Position numbers and translations under genes: made by a program. DNA of 64,000 nucleotides, from NCBI RefSeq assembly GCF_943733665.1, contig NZ_OX030782.1, positions 5,008,501 through 5,072,500 of the forward strand, written 5' to 3'. Below the pieces are notes generated by a model that worked only from the letters and a program-made list of their open reading frames with translations, had not been told where the DNA came from and ran no database searches. The stretch's first letter is position 1. Every line of letters begins with the position of its first letter. This stretch comes from Aquimarina sp. Aq107. Lineage in GTDB: Bacteria > Bacteroidota > Bacteroidia > Flavobacteriales > Flavobacteriaceae. Of the stretch, positions 7,888 through 15,960 are shown piece after piece.

Positions 7888-8694
7888 TTAATCACGTAAT
7901 GCACCCTTAAGGATTAATAGAGGAATCCTACTTTCGAAATCTTTTTTCAAAATGGTATTCTCCTCCCATAGTTTGGCAAAAAAACCTCTACTACGCCTAA
8001 ATACACATAGCAAATCTGGATTATTCTCATTAAGATGCTCTAAAACTCCCTGAAACAAGGTTGCGTTTTCTGAAGATTTATAAGATGTTATAATTTCCGC
8101 TAAATCTTTCTGAAATTCTGCATCCTCGGGCAAAAATTCTTTTGTTTTAACCTGAAGTAATTTTATATCTGAATCAAAAGCACTTAGAATTTCTTTTATG
8201 GGATTCAACGTTTTTTGCTTTTTAATGACTCCCGATTTTATAGCCATTAATGTTCTATTAATTGGCTTAAAAACATAATTTTCAGGAATAATTAATACAG
8301 GTATCTCCGTTTTCTTTACTAAACTTCCCGAGGTTTCTCCAAGGAAATAAGAATTTTTGATATCGTGGCTTTCCGAACCTAAAACAATTAAATCAATAGA
8401 GTGTTTTAGATTAAATTCTGGAATAGCTTCTAATAAATCACCTTCTAGAGGAAGAGCAACAACTGACACACCTTTTTTTTCTACTTGAGCAAGTTTTTCT
8501 TCAATTGTGGTAACTGAAATATTTTTTAGTGTTTCATTTACCGAAGGGAGACTCCCAGATCTAGGTAGTTCCTTAAAAACTTGTACGGCATAAATGGTTC
8601 CTCCTAGTTCTTTTGCAAAATCAATTGCATACTGAAGTCGTGCGATACTAACAGAGTTTTCTGATAGTCCTAAAGGAACAAGAATATTTTTCAT
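7888..8694 (-). CDS. Universal stress protein, tandem UspA domains
   Basis: 268 residues, cytoplasmic. The N-terminal half (1-137) is a complete UspA domain: an ILVPLGLSENS start strand, and the ATP-binding pattern GSES...GETSGSLVKK...VLIIP at about 106-137. The second half (about 145-268) has the fold but a degenerate nucleotide loop (GFF...LKKDFESRIPLLIL). Two-domain Usp proteins are common in Bacteroidetes and respond to starvation or redox stress. The gene ends 11 nt from tRNA-Ala on the same strand and is divergent from the GNAT gene. The -7 element at 8730-8723 lies 29 nt from the ATG. Confidence 0.9.
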   Translation of the reverse strand: MKNILVPLGLSENSVSIARLQYAIDFAKELGGTIYAVQVFKELPRSGSLPSVNETLKNISVTTIEEKLAQVEKKGVSVVALPLEGDLLEAIPEFNLKHSIDLIVLGSESHDIKNSYFLGETSGSLVKKTEIPVLIIPENYVFKPINRTLMAIKSGVIKKQKTLNPIKEILSAFDSDIKLLQVKTKEFLPEDAEFQKDLAEIITSYKSSENATLFQGVLEHLNENNPDLLCVFRRSRGFFAKLWEENTILKKDFESRIPLLILKGALRD

Positions 8695-8722
8695 TTCTAA
8701 GCTTGATTTGTGTGTAAGGATG

Positions 8723-8730
8723 CAAAATTA
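8723..8730 (-). promoter_or_regulatory. -7 element TAATTTTG of the usp gene
   Basis: Read on the minus strand, 8730-8723 is TAATTTTG, a perfect TAnnTTTG match 29 nt upstream of the usp ATG. I see no clear TTG at -33. Confidence 0.4.
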
Positions 8731-8858
8731 CAATTTTTGAACAGTAAATCTCTCTTTTGATAGGTTGAAGATATACCCGTTATTATTTCTTTTCTTAAAG
8801 TTTATATAAAATGATGTGTTGTTATACTATAAGTCGTTTTCTTAGAAGGAATAGTTCG

Positions 8859-8866
8859 TATTTTTG
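8859..8866 (+). promoter_or_regulatory. -7 element TATTTTTG of the GNAT-MATE operon
   Basis: TATTTTTG at 8859-8866 matches TAnnTTTG and lies 16 nt upstream of the GNAT ATG, giving a very short leader of about 10 nt. Confidence 0.4.
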
Positions 8867-8882
8867 GCATTTGTAAAAAAGT

Positions 8883-9383
8883 ATGATCCGTAAAGCTTTA
8901 CCTTCCGATTTAGACAGTATTCATAAACTAACTCAATCTTGTGCTAGGGCCATGATAGCAAAAGAAATTTATCAATGGAATGAACACTACCCTACTCGAG
9001 CACGTTTTGAAAAAGATATTGAATTACAAGAGTTATATCTTTTAGAAGAAGAAAATCTGATCAAAGGAATTATTGTAATTACTGAATTGATGGATGACGA
9101 ATATATACCGATCGAATGGGTTACCGAGAATAAGAATAATATTTATATACATAGATTAGCTGTGCATCCTGATTATTGGGGAAAAGGATATGCTCAGAAA
9201 CTAATGAGTTGGGCAGAAGCTTATGCAAAAAATAATAACTACGTATCAGTTCGTCTAGATACATTTAGTGAGAATAAAAGAAATCAAAAGTTTTATGAAA
9301 CAAGAGGGTATAAGAAATTAGGAAATATTTTCTTCCCCAAACAAAGTGAACACCCTTTTTATTGTTATGAACTTGTATTGTGA
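8883..9383 (+). CDS. GNAT-family N-acetyltransferase
   Basis: 166 residues. It has the GNAT layout: N-terminal IRKALPSDLDSI strand-helix, motif A from HRLAVHPDYWGKGYAQKLM (acetyl-CoA pyrophosphate loop WGKGYA, about residues 89-106), and the motif B tail with NQKFYETRGYKKLG (about 138-151). The substrate is unknown. The stop codon overlaps the GTG start of the MATE transporter by 4 nt (GTGA), so the two genes are translationally coupled. This suggests acetylation and export of a related compound, which is inference. Confidence 0.9.
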   Translation: MIRKALPSDLDSIHKLTQSCARAMIAKEIYQWNEHYPTRARFEKDIELQELYLLEEENLIKGIIVITELMDDEYIPIEWVTENKNNIYIHRLAVHPDYWGKGYAQKLMSWAEAYAKNNNYVSVRLDTFSENKRNQKFYETRGYKKLGNIFFPKQSEHPFYCYELVL

Positions 9384-10711
9384 GTAGTGTTATAAGTTTT
9401 AAAAATATAAACCGATTAGCAATTCCTGCAATCATCGCTGGAATTGCAGAACCTGTTTTATCAGCTACAGATACTGCAATTGTTGGCAATATTCCCGTAA
9501 ATGGAACAGAATCCCTTGCTGCCGTAGGAATTGTTGGTTCATTTCTTTCTATGTTAATATGGGTTTTAGCACAAACTCGAGCAGCAATTTCTGCTATTAT
9601 TTCACAATATTTAGGAGCGGGAAAATTGGATGAGGTAAAGACACTACCAGCACAAGCAATTCTTTTTAATATAGGATTGAGTATTACCATTCTTTTAGCG
9701 ACCGTTCCTTTTATTAAAGAAATTTTTATTCTTCTAAAAGCAGAAGGCTTGGTATTGGATTATTGTATTTCTTATTATAGTATCAGAGTATGGGGCTTTC
9801 CGTTATCTCTTTTTGTATTTGCAATTTTTGGAATTTTTAGAGGATTACAAAACACATATTGGCCGATGATTATTGCCATTATAGGAGTTGTAGCAAATAT
9901 TATATTAGATTTTGTTTTGGTTTATGGGATTCCAGGTTTTTTAGAACCAATGTATCTAGAAGGAGCAGCTTGGGCAAGCTTGTTTTCGCAAATTTTAATG
10001 GCTGTTTTATCACTAATATTATTGCTTAAAAAAACGGAGGTATCATTGCGATTAGAAAAACTTTGGCATCCAGAGATGAAACGTTTTTTGGTGATGAGTG
10101 GAAATCTATTCATTCGTTCTCTCGCATTAAATACGACATTACTTTTAGCAGTTAGAGAAGCGACAAGCTTAGGAACAAACTATATCGCGGCTCATAGTAT
10201 TGCAATACAATTATGGTTGTTCTTTGCATTTTTTATTGATGGATATGGAGGTGCTGGTAATATTTTAGGAGGAAGATTACTAGGAGCAAAAGATTATAAA
10301 AACCTCGTTGCGATGTCTAAAAAAGTGAATATATACGGGATTATAGTAGCTTGTGTCTTAGGAGGAATTTCCTTATTAATTCCTGAACGACTAGGTTTGA
10401 TCTTTACTAAAGATCCAGAGGTACTAAATGTATTTACGGGTTTCTTTTATTTAGTTGTAATTGCCTTGCCAATTAATGCATTAGCATTTGTAGGTGATGG
10501 TATATTTAAAGGACTTGGAGAAACTGGTTTTTTACGAAATGTATTAGTAGGATCTACTTTTTTTGGATTTATACCAATGTTGCTGATTGCTAGATATTTT
10601 GATTGGAAACTTTATGGGATATGGATTGCAATTTCAGTTTGGATGTTAATTAGAGGGTTAGCTTTAGTTATTAAGTTTAAGAATAAGTATTATCCATTAG
10701 CAAATGTTTAA
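9380..10711 (+). CDS. MATE-family multidrug/metabolite efflux transporter
   Basis: 443 residues, about twelve membrane segments in two six-helix halves (MatE domains about 12-175 and 235-400). The N-terminus reads NRLAIPAIIAGIAEPVLSATDTAIVGN, typical of the DinF/NorM branch, which exports cationic compounds in exchange for Na+ or H+. It starts with GTG inside the last codon and stop of the GNAT gene. Length is normal for the family. A small minus-strand reading frame overlaps its last 4 nt. Confidence 0.92.
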   Translation: MSSVISFKNINRLAIPAIIAGIAEPVLSATDTAIVGNIPVNGTESLAAVGIVGSFLSMLIWVLAQTRAAISAIISQYLGAGKLDEVKTLPAQAILFNIGLSITILLATVPFIKEIFILLKAEGLVLDYCISYYSIRVWGFPLSLFVFAIFGIFRGLQNTYWPMIIAIIGVVANIILDFVLVYGIPGFLEPMYLEGAAWASLFSQILMAVLSLILLLKKTEVSLRLEKLWHPEMKRFLVMSGNLFIRSLALNTTLLLAVREATSLGTNYIAAHSIAIQLWLFFAFFIDGYGGAGNILGGRLLGAKDYKNLVAMSKKVNIYGIIVACVLGGISLLIPERLGLIFTKDPEVLNVFTGFFYLVVIALPINALAFVGDGIFKGLGETGFLRNVLVGSTFFGFIPMLLIARYFDWKLYGIWIAISVWMLIRGLALVIKFKNKYYPLANV

Positions 10712-10803
10712 AACGCAAATTTCATAATTGCCATTACAATAATGACGTATAAACAGATTAGAAAAGCTACTAATCTAAATTTTTCCAAATACTTTTTTTC
10801 CAT
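10708..10803 (-). CDS. Possible 31-residue single-span membrane protein
   Basis: A short frame with an ATG start that encodes MEKKYLEKFR, then a continuous hydrophobic span LVAFLICLYVIIVMAI, then MKFAF. Charged N-terminus plus one transmembrane helix is the usual build of small bacterial membrane proteins. It overlaps the MATE stop tail-to-tail by 4 nt. A hairpin at 10836-10857 lies just upstream on this strand. No family is recognised and there is no ribosome-binding site to help, so it remains tentative. Confidence 0.35.
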   Translation of the reverse strand: MEKKYLEKFRLVAFLICLYVIIVMAIMKFAF

Positions 10804-10835
10804 AAATCAAATATAATTGATCAATTAAAAAATGT

Positions 10836-10857
10836 AAACCCGTGTAAATACGGGTTT
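10836..10857. terminator. Hairpin after the MATE gene
   Basis: A perfect 8-bp stem (10836-10843 with 10850-10857) with a 6-nt loop. The plus-strand tail TATATT is weak; the minus-strand tail contains ATTTTTTAA. It probably terminates plus-strand transcription from the GNAT-MATE operon. Confidence 0.5.
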
Positions 10858-10925
10858 TATATTATGATTTGGAACGTAGTATGAGAGTCTAAAATATTAT
10901 CTATTTTTATCAAAAATCTAGCTTA

Positions 10926-11693
10926 ATGACAACTACAAGAACTAACGGAAGTTTATATACGCATTCGGATAATCATATTGCAACCATAGAGTTTGGACAT
11001 CCGTCCAGTAACTCCTTTCCATCGGAATTATTAGAAAGATTAACAAAGGCGATTAATATTTTATCTGATGACACATCCATATATGTTATTGTTTTAAAAT
11101 CAGAAGGAGAAAAAGCTTTTTGCGCGGGAGCTTCTTTTGATGAATTGGTGTCAATTACAAATTTAGAGGATGGAAAAAAATTCTTTTCGGGATTTGCTAA
11201 TGTAATTAATGCTATGAGAAGATGTAAAAAACCAATCATTGGCAGAATACAAGGAAAAACTGTTGGAGGAGGAGTTGGATTAGCATCTGCTTGCGATTTT
11301 TGTATGGCTACAGAAGCAGCTTCTATTAAGTTAAGTGAATTAGCAATTGGGATAGGGCCTTTTGTAATAGAACCAGCTGTATCAAGAAAAATAGGATTAG
11401 CAGCTTTCGAAGCTTTAGCTTGGGATGCTTCTCAATGGAAAAATGCTTATTGGGCAAAAGATCAAGGGCTATTTACTAGAGTTTTTGAAACGATAACAGA
11501 ATTGGATAAAGAAGTACAATTGTTTGCCGAAAAATTAGCTAGTTATAATCCACAAGCCACTGAAAAAATGAAAGAGGTAAATTGGAAAGGAACAAGTCAT
11601 TGGGATGAGTTATTAATTGAAAGAGCTGCTGTTTCTGGAGAACTGGTGCTTTCTGAGTTTACAAAAGAAGCACTAAAAAAATTCAAAAAATAA
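10926..11693 (+). CDS. Enoyl-CoA hydratase/isomerase family protein (methylglutaconyl-CoA hydratase-like)
   Basis: 255 residues, crotonase fold. Oxyanion-hole segments are EKAFCAGASFDEL (about 58-70) and GKTVGGGVGLASACDF (about 108-123). The segment LSELAIGIGPFVIEPAVSRKIG resembles methylglutaconyl-CoA hydratases of leucine breakdown, where the family reads EVRLGLAPAVISP, more than FadB-type hydratases. The expected reaction is hydration of a branched enoyl-CoA; the exact substrate is uncertain. It is followed 5 nt later by a tiny membrane-protein gene. Confidence 0.88.
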   Translation: MTTTRTNGSLYTHSDNHIATIEFGHPSSNSFPSELLERLTKAINILSDDTSIYVIVLKSEGEKAFCAGASFDELVSITNLEDGKKFFSGFANVINAMRRCKKPIIGRIQGKTVGGGVGLASACDFCMATEAASIKLSELAIGIGPFVIEPAVSRKIGLAAFEALAWDASQWKNAYWAKDQGLFTRVFETITELDKEVQLFAEKLASYNPQATEKMKEVNWKGTSHWDELLIERAAVSGELVLSEFTKEALKKFKK

Positions 11694-11698
11694 AACAA

Positions 11699-11797
11699 AT
11701 GGATATTTTAAATTTTTTAGGAGGAAATGGACTATTCTTAATTCTGGGAATCATATTAGTAGTAGTTTACTTTTATAATAAAAGAAAGAGAAGATAA
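11699..11797 (+). CDS. 32-residue single-span membrane protein
   Basis: Starts 5 nt after the enoyl-CoA hydratase stop. The product has MDILNFLGGNG, a hydrophobic span LFLILGIILVVVYFY, and a strongly basic end NKRKRR. This is a well-formed N-out/C-in single-pass protein under the positive-inside rule. The short intergenic distance argues for co-transcription. Family unknown; possibly a conserved flavobacterial small protein. Confidence 0.5.
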   Translation: MDILNFLGGNGLFLILGIILVVVYFYNKRKRR

Positions 11798-11804
11798 TGT
11801 TTAC

Positions 11805-11812
11805 TAACTTTG
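11805..11812 (+). promoter_or_regulatory. -7 element TAACTTTG for the QueD-like gene
   Basis: TAACTTTG fits TAnnTTTG and lies 22 nt upstream of the ATG at 11835. No -33 TTG at standard distance. Confidence 0.4.
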
Positions 11813-11834
11813 CAAAAAAGTTAGATTAAAACAA

Positions 11835-12290
11835 ATGAGTAAGATTAGAATTACCAAGAAGTTTACTTTTGAAGCAGGGCATGCGTTGTATGGATATGAT
11901 GGTAAATGCAAAAACCTACATGGACATAGCTACAAGTTAAGTGTAACTGTAATAGGAGAACCGATTACAGATACATCTCATGTGAAGTTAGGAATGGTTA
12001 TGGATTTTGGAGATCTAAAGAGAATAGTAAAGAAGGATATAGAAGATGTATTTGATCATGCTACTATTTTTAATAAAAACACCCCGCACTTAGAATTAGC
12101 CCAAGAGTTAGAAAAAAGAGGGCATCATGTTATTTTGGTGGATTATCAGCCATCTACTGAAAATATGATTATCGATTTCGCTGCTAAAATAAAAGCTAAA
12201 CTTCCTGAAACGATAAAATTACACTCCTTAAAGCTCCAAGAAACCGAAACTTCTTATGCAGAGTGGTATGCATCAGATAATGATGAATAG
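11835..12290 (+). CDS. queD: 6-carboxytetrahydropterin / 6-pyruvoyl-tetrahydropterin synthase family protein
   Basis: 151 residues. Zinc ligands are His16 (EAGHAL), His29 and His31 (NLHGHSY). The catalytic Cys25 lies in GKCKNLHGH and the conserved PSTENMI motif is near residues 105-111. The family converts dihydroneopterin triphosphate to 6-carboxytetrahydropterin, an early step of queuosine/7-deazaguanine synthesis, or makes pyruvoyl-tetrahydropterin. Retention of the Cys favours a catalytically active QueD-type enzyme. A flavobacterial insertion of about 25 residues (HLELAQELEKRGHHVI) precedes the PTEN motif. It is followed 37 nt later by lpxH. Confidence 0.88.
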   Translation: MSKIRITKKFTFEAGHALYGYDGKCKNLHGHSYKLSVTVIGEPITDTSHVKLGMVMDFGDLKRIVKKDIEDVFDHATIFNKNTPHLELAQELEKRGHHVILVDYQPSTENMIIDFAAKIKAKLPETIKLHSLKLQETETSYAEWYASDNDE

Positions 12291-12327
12291 CGAATGTTTT
12301 TTCACCTCATAGTATCTATAGAAATAA

Positions 12328-13101
12328 ATGAAAAAGATAAGTTTAGCGGAAGGTAAAAAAATATACTTTGCATCTGATAATCATTTAGGAGCGCCGACTC
12401 AAGAAAAAAGTTTTCCTAGAGAACAAAAATTTGTAAAATGGTTAGATGAGGTTAAAGAAGACGCAGGGGCTATATTTTTATTAGGAGATCTTTTTGATTT
12501 TTGGTTCGAATATAAAACAGTAATTCCAAAAGGTTTTACAAGAACTTTAGGGAAACTTGCAGAAATTACTGATGCCGGAATCCCGGTTTATTATTTTGTT
12601 GGAAACCATGACCTTTGGATGAATGGATATTTTGAAGAGGAATTGAATATTCCGGTATTTCATAAGCCTCAAGAATTTGCTTTTAATGATACCACATTTC
12701 TTATTGGCCACGGTGATGGATTAGGTCCGGGTGATAAGGGATATAAAAGAATGAAAAAAGTGTTTACAAACCCTGTTGCAAAATGGTTTTTTCGTTGGTT
12801 GCATCCGGATTTAGGAGTAAAGTTAGCGCAATATCTTTCAGTAAAAAACAAATTGATTTCTGGAGATGAGGATGTCACTTTTCTTGGAGAAGAGAATGAG
12901 TGGTTAGTACAATACTGTAAACGAAAATTAGAGATAAAACATACAGATCATTTTGTTTTTGGTCATAGACACCTTCCAATGGAAATAAACCTAAATGATA
13001 AATCTAAGTATACAAACTTAGGAGATTGGATTATACATTATACGTATGCAGTTTTTGATGGTGCCGAAATGAAGATGATGAAGTATACAGAAAATGAATA
13101 A
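12328..13101 (+). CDS. lpxH: UDP-2,3-diacylglucosamine diphosphatase
   Basis: 257 residues, calcineurin-like metallophosphoesterase. The five metal-binding blocks are present: SDNHLG (Asp17, His19), GDLFDFW (Asp54), GNHDLW, IGHGDGLG and FGHRHLP. The histidine in place of the second Asp of block I and the GDLFDFWFEYK stretch are typical of Bacteroidetes LpxH. It hydrolyses UDP-2,3-diacylglucosamine to lipid X at the cytoplasmic membrane in lipid A synthesis. It converges with the fascin-like gene, with a bidirectional terminator between. Confidence 0.9.
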   Translation: MKKISLAEGKKIYFASDNHLGAPTQEKSFPREQKFVKWLDEVKEDAGAIFLLGDLFDFWFEYKTVIPKGFTRTLGKLAEITDAGIPVYYFVGNHDLWMNGYFEEELNIPVFHKPQEFAFNDTTFLIGHGDGLGPGDKGYKRMKKVFTNPVAKWFFRWLHPDLGVKLAQYLSVKNKLISGDEDVTFLGEENEWLVQYCKRKLEIKHTDHFVFGHRHLPMEINLNDKSKYTNLGDWIIHYTYAVFDGAEMKMMKYTENE

Positions 13102-13102
13102 A

Positions 13103-13133
13103 AAACGGATGATCATTTTTTGATCATCCGTTT
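13103..13133. terminator. Bidirectional terminator between lpxH and the fascin-like gene
   Basis: A perfect 13-bp stem (13103-13115 with 13121-13133) with loop TTTTT sits immediately after the lpxH stop and 26 nt from the end of the converging gene. A-runs and T-runs flank it on both sides. Confidence 0.8.
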
Positions 13134-13158
13134 AAGATATTTATAAAAGTAACTAAGA

Positions 13159-14694
13159 TTATTGTTTCGCTATTTTCTTAGTTATTATAGTATTATCCAA
13201 TTGTACTTTGATAATGTAAAGTCCACTAGATTGCATACTTCTTCCCATGTCATCAAGTGAGATGGATTTAGTTCCAGATTCCATAGCTCCAGTATTTTTC
13301 TTAGCGATACTGTTTCCTTTTAGATCTATAATTTCTATAGAAGAATAAGAGACTTTTTGAGGTAGTGAGATTGTAATGCTAGCATTATCTAAAGTCAGTG
13401 GAACTGGATATACACTTATAGAATAAGATGCTTTACTTCCTTTTACTATTTCGTTTATTCTATTTGAATTTAGACCGCTAATTACAAATTTTTCCCAGTC
13501 ACCAATGGCATTTCTATTACAATTAATAGCTTTGTTTCCATTTTCATGACTTACGTATTTACCATTATTTCCTTTGATCGCATAAAGATCACCTTCCAGA
13601 GATTCTAAAGTAAATTTTTCCCAGGACCCAACAGCATTTCTATTACAGTTCATAGGCTTTCCTCCGTTTTCTGAACTTACATATTTTCCATTACTTCCTT
13701 TAAAGCTCACTGTTCCGTTTCCTGCGGATTCCATAATAAATTGTTCATCTGTACCAGCATTGTTTCTGTTAGCTTGCATGGTTCGCGTACCTCCTTCAGA
13801 GCTTACATATTTATTAATAGTTTGCCCAAGTATAGTTACAAAATCATCAGTTCCGTTATCATCTCCAACAGTAAAAGAGATCGTTTTAGTGGTTTTAGCT
13901 CCTTTACTATCCGTTGCTTCAGCTCTTAATGTATAATTTCCTTCGCCAAGATTCTTTAAGGCGTTATCTTGATTATTGTTATTCCAGGTATAAGGGCTAA
14001 CATTTTCTTGTCTGATAAAAGAATCATTAAGGTATAAACGTACGTTACTAACGCCATCACTGTCAGTTGCGGTAACAATGGCTTCTATAGTTGCAGGAGC
14101 CGAAAAAGATGCATTGTTTGATGGAGTTGTGAATGAAGTGTTGGGACCATTGTTGTCTCCGTCTCCATCACCTCCAAAACGAGGCCTAGAACTTAACCAG
14201 TCCATATCGAATTTAGGTCCTTTACATTGACACCCTTGACTGCCTTGGTCTACACGGCCAGGACATACTTTTTCGTCCTTAATTCTCTTACCTTGTATTG
14301 TAATGGCGTCATCATGTCCAGGTTCGTTACCACATTGTATTGTATTATATCTAGGATCTCCGTTTGCTAAATCTCTATAACTAGGGTGTTTTTTAAGCTC
14401 ATCACAAATATCTTTAATATTTCTGCCTTGTCCATTAATATCGATTTTGAAATTACCAACACCGTGATCAAAAGAGGATTTACAAAAACAAAAGCCATTT
14501 GCTTGATAACTATCTTTCCACGAATTTGCATTAGGAACAATTCTCACACCTTGGTCAAAAGTATCTTGACCAGTACAACCCGTATCTTCGACGTTGGCTT
14601 TAGAACTATTGGTTGGGCTTGGTTGTTGGGCTATTGAAATATTGACGACAAATAAAAGTGCTAAAAACTTTAAAATAAATAGTTTACGTTTCAT
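13159..14694 (-). CDS. T9SS-secreted protein: Cys-rich domain, Ig-like domain, fascin-like trefoil
   Basis: 511 residues. A signal peptide (1-22) is followed by an unfamiliar domain with eight cysteines (40, 69, 71, 97, 121, 144, 155, 157) including CFC and CQC pairs and two DxGV-type motifs (DQGVRI, DHGVGN). A GDGDGDNNG linker leads to a bacterial Ig-like domain (about 186-277, the type with SFTTPxNNAxF and SDGVSNVRLYLN). A fascin/actin-crosslinking-like beta-trefoil follows (about 283-412) with three copies of a GKYVSxENGxKxMNCNRNAxGxWEKF repeat. Residues 425-511 are a T9SS sorting domain. The trefoil often binds sugars in secreted bacterial enzymes, so adhesion or glycan binding is the likely role. 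No catalytic domain is recognised unless the Cys-rich part is one. Monocistronic on the minus strand. Confidence 0.8.
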   Translation of the reverse strand: MKRKLFILKFLALLFVVNISIAQQPSPTNSSKANVEDTGCTGQDTFDQGVRIVPNANSWKDSYQANGFCFCKSSFDHGVGNFKIDINGQGRNIKDICDELKKHPSYRDLANGDPRYNTIQCGNEPGHDDAITIQGKRIKDEKVCPGRVDQGSQGCQCKGPKFDMDWLSSRPRFGGDGDGDNNGPNTSFTTPSNNASFSAPATIEAIVTATDSDGVSNVRLYLNDSFIRQENVSPYTWNNNNQDNALKNLGEGNYTLRAEATDSKGAKTTKTISFTVGDDNGTDDFVTILGQTINKYVSSEGGTRTMQANRNNAGTDEQFIMESAGNGTVSFKGSNGKYVSSENGGKPMNCNRNAVGSWEKFTLESLEGDLYAIKGNNGKYVSHENGNKAINCNRNAIGDWEKFVISGLNSNRINEIVKGSKASYSISVYPVPLTLDNASITISLPQKVSYSSIEIIDLKGNSIAKKNTGAMESGTKSISLDDMGRSMQSSGLYIIKVQLDNTIITKKIAKQ

Positions 14695-14903
14695 GGTATT
14701 TTGGTTTTAAGGGTTAATATTTTAAAAGATAACAATAATTTTCGGTGATATGTATAAAAAACACCAACTTTAAAGATACCTTAATAGAGTGAATCAAAAT
14801 GTAATTAAATAGAATCCGTAGAGGATTAATTAGTCTACGTAGGATCTGGTTTGATCAAGTATTCAGGATATTATTTTTAAGTTCTGAATTTGATAGTCTT
14901 AGA

Positions 14904-15881
14904 CTAAATATTTTTTATTCTAGAAGTAAGTGTTTTTTCAGAAACATGTATCGCTACTTCTTTAGAATTTTCTATTGCGTATGGGTGTTCAATAAAAATA
15001 ATTTTATTATTAAAAATAGCTTCAATTAGATAATGATTTCCATTAAAATAGGACTTTTTTACTCTGACTTTTATATCAGAGTTCTCGACGATTTGTAATT
15101 CGTGAGGATATAATAGGATTGTTTGATCGTTATTAAAATCTGGTAAAAAAGCATTGATCTGTAATTGATTTACTTCGCCAAAAAGTGATGCAATGTAATA
15201 GTTTTCTGGATTATTATAAATGCTTTTTGTATTCCCTTTACTGATAACTTCTCCATTGTGGATTACAATTGTTTCTTCGGCAAAAGAAAGTATATCAGTT
15301 TTATCGTGAGTAGCAGTGATACTAGTGATCTTATTTCTTTTTAGATACGTAAAAAGATTTCTTCTTAAGGAACTACGTCTGAAGTTATCAATATTACCAA
15401 AAGGTTCATCTAATAGTAATAATTCAGGTCTTTTAGCTAATGCTTTTGCCAATGCTACACGTTGTTTTTGACCACCACTTAAGTTTTCAACCTTGGCATC
15501 CGCAAATGGTAACATTTCTACTATTTCTAAAAGCTCATTAACACGACCAATTTTTAATTCAGGTTCAAAATTGGATAGATATTGTCCTATATTTTCAGAA
15601 ACTGTTCTATATGCTTGTAGTTCGAAGCCTTGAGATAAGAATTTCATATTTTCTTGTCCCGGAACCAAATTATAAGCTGGCCCCAGTATTTCTTGATCAT
15701 CCCAGAATAACGTTCCTTGGTTTGTGTCTAAGAGCCCATAAATTATTTTTAACAAGGTGCTCTTTCCGCAACCACTTGCTCCAATAAGTGCCACGTGTTT
15801 TCCCTTTTCAATAGTAAAATTGATATTTTTTAAAACCGGAATGGTATTATAGGCAAAGGAAACATTTTTAACTGTAAGCAT
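14904..15881 (-). CDS. ABC transporter ATP-binding protein, PotA/FbpC-like, no permease nearby
   Basis: 325 residues. Walker A is GASGCGKST (about 34-42), the ABC signature LSGGQKQRVALAKAL (about 136), Walker B LLLLDEPFGNID, and the switch histidine ATHDKTD. The region after about 230 forms a TOBE-like accessory domain seen in importers of iron, sulfate, molybdate or polyamines. No permease or binding protein lies beside it, so the partner is unknown and a non-importer role is possible. It lies downstream of the prolyl oligopeptidase gene on the same strand, but a terminator separates the two. Confidence 0.88.
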   Translation of the reverse strand: MLTVKNVSFAYNTIPVLKNINFTIEKGKHVALIGASGCGKSTLLKIIYGLLDTNQGTLFWDDQEILGPAYNLVPGQENMKFLSQGFELQAYRTVSENIGQYLSNFEPELKIGRVNELLEIVEMLPFADAKVENLSGGQKQRVALAKALAKRPELLLLDEPFGNIDNFRRSSLRRNLFTYLKRNKITSITATHDKTDILSFAEETIVIHNGEVISKGNTKSIYNNPENYYIASLFGEVNQLQINAFLPDFNNDQTILLYPHELQIVENSDIKVRVKKSYFNGNHYLIEAIFNNKIIFIEHPYAIENSKEVAIHVSEKTLTSRIKNI

Positions 15882-15904
15882 ATTTCAAATATAAATAACT
15901 TCAA

Positions 15905-15936
15905 TAAAAAAATCCGTCTCTTTTTAGAAAACGGAT
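15905..15936 (-). terminator. Terminator of the prolyl oligopeptidase gene
   Basis: On the minus strand a stem ATCCGT/ACGGAT (15936-15931 with 15917-15912) is followed by seven T residues. It sits 24 nt after the oligopeptidase stop codon. Confidence 0.65.
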
Positions 15937-15960
15937 CTTTTAATTTTAATTATAAAAAAA

